A stretch of 62,594 nucleotides of DNA from Pseudomonadota bacterium. GTDB taxonomy: Bacteria > Pseudomonadota > Gammaproteobacteria > Competibacterales > Competibacteraceae. The notes under the pieces are model-generated. The model had not been told where the DNA came from and made no database searches. It saw only the letters and a list, made by a program, of their open reading frames with translations. The stretch is taken from assembly GCA_030917925.1 (NCBI GenBank), contig JAUPTV010000124.1:1-62594 (forward strand). The letters run 5' to 3'. The first letter of the stretch is position 1; the number at the start of each line of letters is the position of its first letter. This document shows, in pieces, positions 16,597 to 24,283 of this stretch. The position numbers were made by a program, and so were the translations under genes.

Positions 16597-17924
16597 TGAT
16601 CAGCCCTGGTTTTTATTATCAAAAATAAGGCTCCCAATCCTGAAACCAGATAGGCGACCGCCGTGGCCATCCACAAACCGCCCAACCCAAAACCGGCCAC
16701 AAGAAAATACGATAAAACTATTTTTACCAATAGCGCTAGCAGATTTAAAAAAACCACCGGTATCTGCCGCCCCTGACTCAACAACGCATAAGTCAGCACC
16801 ATACTGACAAAATAAAACGGTGCCTGGAACAACCCATAACGCAGCATATCCACAACTTGCCGGGTATTTTCAGCGGTAAACTGGCCACGCTGGAACAAGA
16901 TCTCCACGATCCACGGTGCCGCCACGGTTCCCAGCGCCAACGCCCCGCAGCCGGCCACCCACAGTAAGCCGGCCCAGCGCCAGGCGACGCCCGCCAGGTC
17001 GCGCCCTTCAACATGGGACCGGGCCAGCACCGGCAACATGGCTCGACTGATGGCGGTCGCGCCGAGAGCCAGAATCAGGGCTAGAACCCGGTAGGCGTAG
17101 TTCAAAGTAGACAAGGCACCAGGCCCCAACCGGGCAGCGTAGAACTGGTCGATCAAGGTCAAAAAGCTGACCAGTGTTTGGCTGACTACCATCAAACCCA
17201 GCCCGGCCAGCAGCGCCTGCCAATGCGGCGAGGTAAAGCGAAAACGGGGCGCGGTGATTTCCGAACGCCACACCAGACTGAGGCCGAGCAGCATGACATG
17301 CGCCAGATAGCCCAGCAACGTCCCCCAGATCAACGGCTCGGAACCGCCTTTCGTCAACAGGATCGCGGCCAGAACCGTCAACGCCGGTATCCCTTCAGAC
17401 AGGGTATTCACATGCCGGTTGGCCGCCATGGTCCAGGCCGCGAACAACCGCATGACCAGATCCAGCGGTACGATCCAGGCCAGATAACACGCCATGCCCC
17501 AGGCGATTTCCGCCTGGGTGGACGCCAGATGAACCCACGATTGCGTCACTAGCCAAGGCAGGGCCACCCAGAATACCGCGCCCAGCAACAATCCCACTCC
17601 AAGCGCAGCGCCCAGCATCTCCGCCCGAAAGCACAACATCTCTTCTGGCTGGTCCTGGGGCATCCGGGCCAGAACCGGAATCATCACCGACGCCAGTACG
17701 CCGCCAAGAATGTCAATCGGCCACTGCGCCAGCTTGAACACGAACACATAGGCGTCTACGGTTTCGCTGACGCCATACTGCCAGGCCATCGCCACCTCTT
17801 TCGCCGCGCCCGCCATTCTGCCTGCCAGCAGAAAGATCACGATGACGATCATGCTGCGGGCAATCACCTGGTGATCAGAATGGGCGTGACGGAGACGAGA
17901 GATGACAGCGGAAAACGGTTTCAC
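16593..17924 (-). CDS. MurJ/MviN-like lipid-linked oligosaccharide flippase
   Basis: A 443-residue multi-pass protein of the MOP exporter superfamily with about 12-14 membrane segments. AGAAKEVAMAWQYGVSETVD near the N-terminus and FLTLIDQFYAARLGPGALS in the second half are typical of MurJ-like flippases. The start is GTG 17924, without a strong ribosome-binding site. Its place upstream of, and overlapping, a GT4 glycosyltransferase points to polysaccharide export rather than to the housekeeping lipid II flippase, though this is inference. Confidence 0.8.
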   Translation of the reverse strand: MKPFSAVISRLRHAHSDHQVIARSMIVIVIFLLAGRMAGAAKEVAMAWQYGVSETVDAYVFVFKLAQWPIDILGGVLASVMIPVLARMPQDQPEEMLCFRAEMLGAALGVGLLLGAVFWVALPWLVTQSWVHLASTQAEIAWGMACYLAWIVPLDLVMRLFAAWTMAANRHVNTLSEGIPALTVLAAILLTKGGSEPLIWGTLLGYLAHVMLLGLSLVWRSEITAPRFRFTSPHWQALLAGLGLMVVSQTLVSFLTLIDQFYAARLGPGALSTLNYAYRVLALILALGATAISRAMLPVLARSHVEGRDLAGVAWRWAGLLWVAGCGALALGTVAAPWIVEILFQRGQFTAENTRQVVDMLRYGLFQAPFYFVSMVLTYALLSQGRQIPVVFLNLLALLVKIVLSYFLVAGFGLGGLWMATAVAYLVSGLGALFLIIKTRADH

Positions 17925-17972
17925 CAGATCAACCGGTTTGTTGGCAAGCCGGCAAATGGCCGGTATTCACTC

Positions 17973-17999
17973 CCCGCTCCCCATGGATCGAGGAGCGGG
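17973..17999. repeat. GC-rich intergenic hairpin
   Basis: CCCGCTCC (17973-17980) pairs with GGAGCGGG (17992-17999) around an 11-base loop in the gap between the flippase gene and the acyl-CoA dehydrogenase gene. No T tract follows, so termination is uncertain. Confidence 0.5.
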
Positions 18000-18023
18000 T
18001 CAAATTGAAAGGCTCAAAAAGGT

Positions 18024-19826
18024 TCAGAACGCATCGGCCCGCAGCGTCATCAAGGCATCGGCACCAGCCTGAATCTTGGCCAGATGCGCCATGGTTTCCG
18101 GCAATACCTTCTCCATGAAGAACTCGGCGCAGACCAGTTTATTCTGGTAGAACGCCCGATCAAAGCTGTCATCGTCGGGGTTCGAGAGCTGGTTTTCGCA
18201 AATCCGGGCGACCTGCGCCCACTGATAGCCCAGCGTCACCAGCGCCATCATGTACAGGTAATCCATCGATGCCGCGCCGCCGTTATCCGGGTTGGAAATG
18301 GCGTGCTGCATCAACCACTGCGTGGCTTCAATCAGTCGCTCCAGCGCTTCGGTCAACGGCCGCACAAACGGCGAGAGCGCCGCATTATCCTCATACTTCT
18401 CGCAGAACCCGCCGACCAGCGCAAAGAACAACTGAATCGCCCGGCCCTTGTTCGCGGGTAGCTTACGGCCGATCAGATCCAGCGCCTGAATGCCATTGGC
18501 CCCTTCGTAAATCTGGGTAATGCGCGCATCGCGAACCAGTTGCTCCATTCCCCACTGGGCAATGTAGCCATGTCCGCCAAAGCATTGCAAGCACAGATTC
18601 GTTGAGTGAAAGCCCATATCGGTGAAATAGGCTTTCATCACCGGAGTTAGCAGGCCCAGCAAATCCTCTGCCTTGCGCTGGGTTTCCGCATCGGGATGCT
18701 TGCGGATAATATCCACGGTCAGACCCGCCCAGTAGGCCAGCGCGCGCGCGCCTTCGTTGAAGACCCGAGCGGTCATCAACATCCGGCGGATATCGGGATG
18801 CACGATCAGCGGATCAGCCGCCAGCTCGGGGAATTTCGGCCCGCGCAGTGACCGACCCTGGAGCCGTTCCTTGCAGTAGGCCACCGCGTTCTGATACGCC
18901 ACTTCGGACTGGCTCAGACCCTGCACCGCCACGGCAAGCCGGGCGGCGTTCATCATGATAAACATGGTGCGCAAGCCCTTGTGCGCCTCGCCAACCAGGT
19001 AGCCCACTGCGCCGTCATAGTTCATCACGCAGGTCGCGTTGCCATGGATGCCCATTTTCTCTTCCAGCGCTCCGCAACTCACCGCGTTGCGCTCGCCGAG
19101 GCGACCATCAGGATGCACCAGGAATTTGGGGACGATGAACAGGCTGATGCCTTTAACGCCTTCCGGGCCGCCGGGAATTTTGGCCAGCACCAGATGAATA
19201 ATGTTCTCGGCCAAATCATGCTCGCCAGCGGAGATGAAGATCTTGGTGCCGGTGATCCGGTAGCTGCCATCGGCCTGCGGTTCGGCTTTGGTCCGCAACA
19301 ACCCCAGGTCCGTGCCGCAATGCGGTTCGGTCAGGTTCATCGTGCCGGTCCAGGCACCGGACACCATTTTTGGCAGATAGAGCGCCTTCTGTTCCGCAGT
19401 CCCACCAATGTCAATCGCTTCCATGGCACCGCTGGTCAGGCCGGGGTACATGGTGAACGCCATATTGGCTGAAGCCATCATCTCGCTGACCGCCAGGCCG
19501 AGAACGTAGGGCAGACCCTGGCCGCCATATTCCGGGTCGCCAATCAGGCCGGTCCAGCCGCCATCGACGACGGCCTGATAAGCGTCCTTGAACCCGGTAG
19601 GGGTAATGACCTGACCGTTCTCCAGTCGGCAGCCTTCCCGGTCGCCCACCGCATTCAAGGGTTGCAGCACTTCCTGACTGAGCTGGGCGGCTCCTTCCAG
19701 AATCGCCGCGACGGTATCCGAACTTGCTTCGGCAAAACCAGGCATCAGATCGTTATAGCGGTCAATTTTCAGCAGTTCATGCAGGATGAACTGCATGTCG
19801 CGCACCGGCGCAGTGTAGGTAGGCAT
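18024..19826 (-). CDS. Acyl-CoA dehydrogenase
   Basis: FAD flavoenzyme of 600 residues that oxidises an acyl-CoA to the enoyl-CoA. Signatures are MNLTEPHCGTDLGLLRT (FAD-binding), GSYRITGTKIFISAGEHD, and RDARITQIYEGANGIQALDL, where the Glu of YEGANGIQ is the usual catalytic base position. The extended C-terminus and length of about 600 fit the subfamily of long acyl-CoA dehydrogenases that includes DmdC-like enzymes; substrate is not decidable here. ATG 19826 has an AGGA about 9 bases upstream. Stands alone on its strand, with an AT-rich promoter region at 19880-19970. Confidence 0.9.
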   Translation of the reverse strand: MPTYTAPVRDMQFILHELLKIDRYNDLMPGFAEASSDTVAAILEGAAQLSQEVLQPLNAVGDREGCRLENGQVITPTGFKDAYQAVVDGGWTGLIGDPEYGGQGLPYVLGLAVSEMMASANMAFTMYPGLTSGAMEAIDIGGTAEQKALYLPKMVSGAWTGTMNLTEPHCGTDLGLLRTKAEPQADGSYRITGTKIFISAGEHDLAENIIHLVLAKIPGGPEGVKGISLFIVPKFLVHPDGRLGERNAVSCGALEEKMGIHGNATCVMNYDGAVGYLVGEAHKGLRTMFIMMNAARLAVAVQGLSQSEVAYQNAVAYCKERLQGRSLRGPKFPELAADPLIVHPDIRRMLMTARVFNEGARALAYWAGLTVDIIRKHPDAETQRKAEDLLGLLTPVMKAYFTDMGFHSTNLCLQCFGGHGYIAQWGMEQLVRDARITQIYEGANGIQALDLIGRKLPANKGRAIQLFFALVGGFCEKYEDNAALSPFVRPLTEALERLIEATQWLMQHAISNPDNGGAASMDYLYMMALVTLGYQWAQVARICENQLSNPDDDSFDRAFYQNKLVCAEFFMEKVLPETMAHLAKIQAGADALMTLRADAF

Positions 19827-20066
19827 GGGCGTAGTCCTGAGTGACGTTGATCTGAATAGCATGGCGGTTTGCACCATGCCGACGCCTCACCCTACCCGGA
19901 AAAATTAGAATAAACATCCTAACTTCATAGAAATAGCCAATTTATTCAAAATATTGCGTTGTGGTATGCGCGGGGGCGTATCGGCGCGAAAAACCCTCGA
20001 GATCCGTCGTTTTGCGCCGACCTGCTTGAATGTCGCAGGCCGAACGCAACGACGAACTGATTTGAT

Positions 20067-22760
20067 TTAACAAGGCACAGCAGCGCCCTTGCGGGCGTAC
20101 CACTGCCAAGTGATCCACAGGCAAATCAGGTAAAACCCGCTAAAGAAGATCAACGCGCCTTGCGGACTGCCGGTTTGATCGAAAGATGCGCCGTAAGCGA
20201 TGGGGATGAAGAACCCGCCAAAGGCGGCGACTGCTGAACTGAAGCCCAACGTTGCAGCGGCTTCCGTAGCCCCTTCGCGCCGGGCGTGTTCCATAACGGC
20301 TCCACCCTGTCCAGCGACTTTCTGCTCGCGCAGGGTGCGGAAAATCGTGGGAATCATGCGGAAGGTCGAGCCATTACCGATGCCCGCAGCCAGGAACAGA
20401 ATCAGGAACATCAGCACAAAGCCGACCACGCTGCCACCGCCATCAGCGCCCGGCAGGAACGGGATTGCTGCCAACGCAGCGACCGCCATGACCAGGAAAC
20501 TCCAGAAAGTGATCATCGCCCCGCCCCGCTGATCCGCCAGCCAACCCCCGATAGGTCGCACCAGCGCCGCCAGCAGAGGGCCGATAAAGGCGAATTTGAA
20601 GGCGTCTACCGCCGGGAACTCGGTGTTCACCAACATTGGAAAGCTCACCGCCAGACCGATAAACGAGCCAAACGTCCCGGTGTACAGCCAACTCATCAAC
20701 CACTGATGTTTGTGCTTCATGATCGCCACTTGCTCAGCGAAACCCGCCTTGACCGTGGCGATGTTGTCCATGCCCAGATAAGCCGCGATAGCGGCCAGTA
20801 CGATAAAAGGCACCCAAATAAAGCCCGCGTTCTGCAACCAGATCCGGGTGGTCGCGCCAGCCTCGTCACTCAAGGTCTGCGCCTCGCCACCCAGAATCAG
20901 CAACGCCCCGCCATAAACGGCAATCGGGGTGATCAATTGCGCCAGCCCGACTCCCAGATTCCCGACACCGGCATTCAAACCCAGCGCCGTACCCTGTAGC
21001 CGTTGCGGGTAGAAGAAGCTGATATTGGCCATGCTCGAAGAGAAGTTACCCGCTCCCAAACCGCATAACAGCGCAATAGCCACAAACACCGCATATTGGG
21101 TATTCGGATCTTGTACAGCGACGCCGATCCACAGCGTCGGCAACAACAGCAGCACAGTGCTGAACACCGTCCAGTTGCGTCCGCCGAAGATCGGCACGAC
21201 GAAGGAATACAGCACCCGGAAGAATGCACCAGACAAGCCCGGCAGCGCCGCCAGCCAGAACAACTGATTCGACGTGAACTGGAAGCCCACTTTCGGCAAC
21301 TGGACCACGATCACGCTCCACACCACCCACACGGCGAAGGCCAGAAGCAGCGCGGGCATGGACAGCCACAAATTGCGGTTAGCGATACGCCGTCCCATTT
21401 TCTCCCAGAAAACGTCATTGTCCGGCTGCCAGTCGATCAGCAAATGCCGCCGGCGCGGGCGAGTCGGTTCGATCAGTTCGGCATCGACCATTTCGGCGCG
21501 GACATCGGCGTGCCGTTCCAGAATCGCTTCCCGCTCATCCCGTTCCGCCAGCCAGGTCCAAATCATTGAGGCCACCAGCGCCAGGAAAATCACCATATAG
21601 GCGCTGCTGCGCACCCCAATTGCATCCGATACCACGCCGAAAATGATCGGCAGCGTAAAGCCGCCCAAACCGCCAATCACCCCGACCATGCCACCGACCA
21701 CGCCCATATTGTTGGGGAAATGGTCGGCCAGACTGCGGTAAACACTGGCTTTGCCAATACCCTGCGCGATGCCGACGATAAAAATTAGCACGGTGAAGGT
21801 CACGACGCCCACCCCGAGGTTCAGCGCCACATCGCCACGCAGGGTATGAATAATCATCGTGGTCTGTGGATAGCAGAGGAAGAACAGGCAAACCAGTGAC
21901 ACCCAGAATACCCACCACGTCGTTTGCGCGCCGCCAAAGCGGTCGGAAATCCAGCCGCCCAGGGCGCGGATGGCACCGGATGGCAAGGTAAACAGAATGG
22001 TGATGAAAGAAGCCGTCTTGAGATCGAGGCCGTATTCGTTGACGTAATATTTCGGCAGCCACAGCGCCAGCGCCACGAAAGCGCCGAAAACGAAGTAGTA
22101 GGACAGCCCGAACCGCCAGACTCGGGCGTCCATCAGGGGCGCGAGTTGTTGAGCCAGGCTAATCCGGGTTCCGGATTTTTTGCGTTCCTCGGTCTTGGGG
22201 TCGGGGTAAGTGAACAGCCAGAACAGCACCGCCATCACAAGCATAGCGATGGAATAGACCTGCGGCACCATGCGCCAGCCATAGGCGACGACCAGCAACG
22301 GCGCAACCAGATTGGTAATAGCGGAACCGGCGTTACCCGCCCCGAAAATGCCCATCGCGGTCCCCTGGCGTTCCTTGCTGAACCAGGCTGAGGTATAGGC
22401 AATACCGGTCGCGAACGAACCGCCTGCCAACCCGACGAACAGGCCCAACGTGAGGTATTGCCAATATTCCGTCGCGAACGCCAGCCCGTAGATCGGAATG
22501 GCGACCAGAATCATCTGGATAAAGAAAACGATGCGTCCGCCAAAGCGGTCGGTCAGAATGCCCAACGGCAGGCGGATCAGCGAACCGGTCAGAATCGGCG
22601 TCGCGACCAGCAGGCCAAATTCAGTTTCGCTGAGATTGAGTTCAGCCTTGATCCGGATACCGAGGATGGAGAACATGGTCCACACGGCGAAATTCACCGC
22701 GAAGGCCATGGTACTCATGGTCAATACTGAGATTTGTTTTTGTTGAAATGTTTTAGCCAT
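20067..22760 (-). CDS. narK: Fused NarK1-NarK2-type nitrate/nitrite transporter
   Basis: An 897-residue inner-membrane protein containing two complete MFS units of the nitrate/nitrite porter family, about residues 1-415 and 465-897, joined by a charged linker around residues 415-465. Unit 1 has LPLGILTDRFGGR and the nitrate signature GIFGAGNAGSAITN; unit 2 has GLNAGVGNLGVGLAQL. In Paracoccus the equivalent fusion combines a nitrate/proton symporter (NarK1) with a nitrate/nitrite antiporter (NarK2) to feed respiratory nitrate reductase; the same is inferred here. It is divergent from mobA, which makes the guanylylated Mo cofactor for nitrate reductase. No nar structural gene lies in the window. 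A NarL-type palindrome stands about 100 bases upstream. Confidence 0.92.
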   Translation of the reverse strand: MAKTFQQKQISVLTMSTMAFAVNFAVWTMFSILGIRIKAELNLSETEFGLLVATPILTGSLIRLPLGILTDRFGGRIVFFIQMILVAIPIYGLAFATEYWQYLTLGLFVGLAGGSFATGIAYTSAWFSKERQGTAMGIFGAGNAGSAITNLVAPLLVVAYGWRMVPQVYSIAMLVMAVLFWLFTYPDPKTEERKKSGTRISLAQQLAPLMDARVWRFGLSYYFVFGAFVALALWLPKYYVNEYGLDLKTASFITILFTLPSGAIRALGGWISDRFGGAQTTWWVFWVSLVCLFFLCYPQTTMIIHTLRGDVALNLGVGVVTFTVLIFIVGIAQGIGKASVYRSLADHFPNNMGVVGGMVGVIGGLGGFTLPIIFGVVSDAIGVRSSAYMVIFLALVASMIWTWLAERDEREAILERHADVRAEMVDAELIEPTRPRRRHLLIDWQPDNDVFWEKMGRRIANRNLWLSMPALLLAFAVWVVWSVIVVQLPKVGFQFTSNQLFWLAALPGLSGAFFRVLYSFVVPIFGGRNWTVFSTVLLLLPTLWIGVAVQDPNTQYAVFVAIALLCGLGAGNFSSSMANISFFYPQRLQGTALGLNAGVGNLGVGLAQLITPIAVYGGALLILGGEAQTLSDEAGATTRIWLQNAGFIWVPFIVLAAIAAYLGMDNIATVKAGFAEQVAIMKHKHQWLMSWLYTGTFGSFIGLAVSFPMLVNTEFPAVDAFKFAFIGPLLAALVRPIGGWLADQRGGAMITFWSFLVMAVAALAAIPFLPGADGGGSVVGFVLMFLILFLAAGIGNGSTFRMIPTIFRTLREQKVAGQGGAVMEHARREGATEAAATLGFSSAVAAFGGFFIPIAYGASFDQTGSPQGALIFFSGFYLICLWITWQWYARKGAAVPC

Positions 22761-22860
22761 GGCGGACCCCGTTTTTATGCTGCGTATGCGATGCTACCTG
22801 CTGTTCATGCGCAGAGAAATCAGGGTTATTAGCACGGGCTGGCAAAATTACAACGTGAAC

Positions 22861-22876
22861 TACCTCTTTGGAGGTA
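22861..22876. promoter_or_regulatory. NarL/NarP-type 7-2-7 palindrome
   Basis: TACCTCTTTGGAGGTA is two inverted heptamers separated by 2 bases. The left one (TACCTCT) fits the NarL consensus TACYYMT exactly; the right one, read on the other strand (TACCTCC), differs at the last base. A further exact heptamer AGGGGTA (reverse TACCCCT) lies at 22971-22977. The location between narK and mobA fits nitrate-responsive control. Confidence 0.6.
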
Positions 22877-22905
22877 TGGCGGTTATTGCTGATAATTAGC
22901 TGTTC

Positions 22906-22923
22906 TTGATTGGATTTAATCAA
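22906..22923. promoter_or_regulatory. Possible FNR/Anr-like site
   Basis: TTGATT (22906-22911) and AATCAA (22918-22923) form an inverted repeat. Read as an FNR box (TTGAT-N4-ATCAA), the best 14-base match is 22910-22923 on the minus strand, with 8 of 10 consensus bases. The oxygen regulator is plausible for a narK promoter but the site is imperfect. Confidence 0.35.
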
Positions 22924-23031
22924 ATTAACTGTTGAAGAAAGCCGATAACGCCGGACCGGAATGATCCCGTAGGGGTAACTCGAAAAACCGGGAGTATCCA
23001 TAGGGACAGGCTACTGAAAGCGGAGGTAACA

Positions 23032-23676
23032 ATGCATCACACTATAGCGATCACCGGCGTCATTCTGGCCGGCGGGCGCGCCGAACGCATGGGCAGACGG
23101 GACAAGGGCTTACTGCCACTGGCGGGCGAACCACTGATTGCACATGGCGTTCGCCGCCTGCGTCCACAGGTCGCGGAATTGTTGATTAGCGCCAATCGCC
23201 ATCAGGAACGCTACGCTGCGTTCGATTGCCCGGTCATCACCGACGCCCCGGATAGCCAATTTCGGGGACCGCTGGCGGGCATCCTGGCGGCAATGGACGC
23301 GGCCCGGACACCGTATCTCTTAACAGCGCCCTGCGATTCGCCACTGTTGCCGCCCGACTACGCTGAAGGAATGTGGGCCGCCTTGGAACGGGAAGGAGCA
23401 TCAGTCAGCGTGGCGTTCGGCGAAGGATGCTGGCAGCCGGTATTTGCCTTGCTGCCGGTTGCCTTGCGGGAGGATTTGCGGGAATGGCTGGCGGAGGGTC
23501 AAGGCGGCGTGGGTCGCTGGCTGCAACGCCATCAACCCGCGCCGGTGGAATTTGCGGAGGGGGCGGTGCTATTCCGCAATGTGAATACGCCGGAGGAACT
23601 GGCGCAACTGGAAGCGGAAATCACCGGCGCAGCAACCCCCAGTTACTTACCACGCCTACTACGCCCAAACCAATAA
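23032..23676 (+). CDS. mobA: Molybdenum cofactor guanylyltransferase
   Basis: Attaches GMP to molybdopterin to form MGD, the cofactor of nitrate reductase and other DMSO-reductase-family enzymes. The 214-residue protein has the nucleotide loop GVILAGGRAERMGRRDKGLLPL, shown here in parts as LAGGRAERMG and RDKGLLPL, followed by FRGPLAGILAAMDA, TAPCDSPLLPP and NVNTPEEL. CGGAGG lies just upstream of the ATG. It is divergent from the nitrate transporter and shares a control region with NarL-like sites. Its 3' end overlaps dsbB by 56 bases in convergent orientation. Confidence 0.93.
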   Translation: MHHTIAITGVILAGGRAERMGRRDKGLLPLAGEPLIAHGVRRLRPQVAELLISANRHQERYAAFDCPVITDAPDSQFRGPLAGILAAMDAARTPYLLTAPCDSPLLPPDYAEGMWAALEREGASVSVAFGEGCWQPVFALLPVALREDLREWLAEGQGGVGRWLQRHQPAPVEFAEGAVLFRNVNTPEELAQLEAEITGAATPSYLPRLLRPNQ

Positions 23677-24166
23677 ACAGCAACAGTGTCCACTCCGGGA
23701 TGCTGAATCCGAGTAACGTCCAATCCACCTCGGCGCATTCCCCGGAACCGGTCAAGACTTCACGGAGCGTTTCATTCAATGGCATGGTTTGCAACATATA
23801 ATCCAATCCCGGCCCGCAACGCGGCGCTTCCTCCGGCGGCAGATGCTGCAACCAGACATGCCGGGCCGCAATGAGTGCGCCAACCGTCGCCAACAGATCA
23901 ATCAGCGCGCCATACGCCTTCGCCCCCCAGTCCTGGGGGTGGTGCAAGGTCGCTGCCAGAAACGCCAGCCCCAGCGCGAACAGCGCCAGCCGCTGGAAAA
24001 TACACAGCGGGCACGGGGTCAACTCCAAATGGAATTGCGCGTAATAGGCAAACATCAGCCCCATCGCACAGACCAGCGCCGCCAACCCATTGAATAGCCG
24101 ACGGGACCGCCAGGGTTCCGCAGCAACAGAATCGATTATTTGAGAATCCTGCATAAGATTTTCCAT
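23621..24166 (-). CDS. dsbB: Disulfide bond formation protein DsbB
   Basis: Inner-membrane quinone reductase that reoxidises DsbA. The 181-residue protein has four membrane segments, the first redox pair in TPCPLCIFQR and the second pair of periplasmic Cys in RCGPGLDY and GSGECAEVDW. Length and spacing match DsbB. Start is ATG 24166 or ATG 24154 (MQDSQ). A TATAAT-like -10 lies on the minus strand at 24196-24201. The C-terminal codons overlap the mobA 3' end. Confidence 0.93.
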   Translation of the reverse strand: MENLMQDSQIIDSVAAEPWRSRRLFNGLAALVCAMGLMFAYYAQFHLELTPCPLCIFQRLALFALGLAFLAATLHHPQDWGAKAYGALIDLLATVGALIAARHVWLQHLPPEEAPRCGPGLDYMLQTMPLNETLREVLTGSGECAEVDWTLLGFSIPEWTLLLFIGLGVVGVVSNWGLLRR

Positions 24167-24195
24167 AGTGTTATTGAGAGATTGACAGATTCAGC

Positions 24196-24201
24196 ATTAT
24201 A
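24196..24201 (-). promoter_or_regulatory. Possible -10 box for dsbB
   Basis: The minus strand reads TATAAT here, 30 bases before the dsbB start. No good -35 hexamer is found at the usual distance, so the call is weak. Confidence 0.25.
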
Positions 24202-24283
24202 GAATGTTGCCCACTGACTTTAGTTCTACTCCTTACTGCCTGATCGAATCACTCTCTTCCACCCTTTGCAATATCATTACGCC

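Noticed and set aside
22924-23031. Moco riboswitch upstream of mobA
   Set aside because: The leader is structured-looking, but I could not match it to the conserved stems of the Moco RNA motif; a covariance-model search would be needed.
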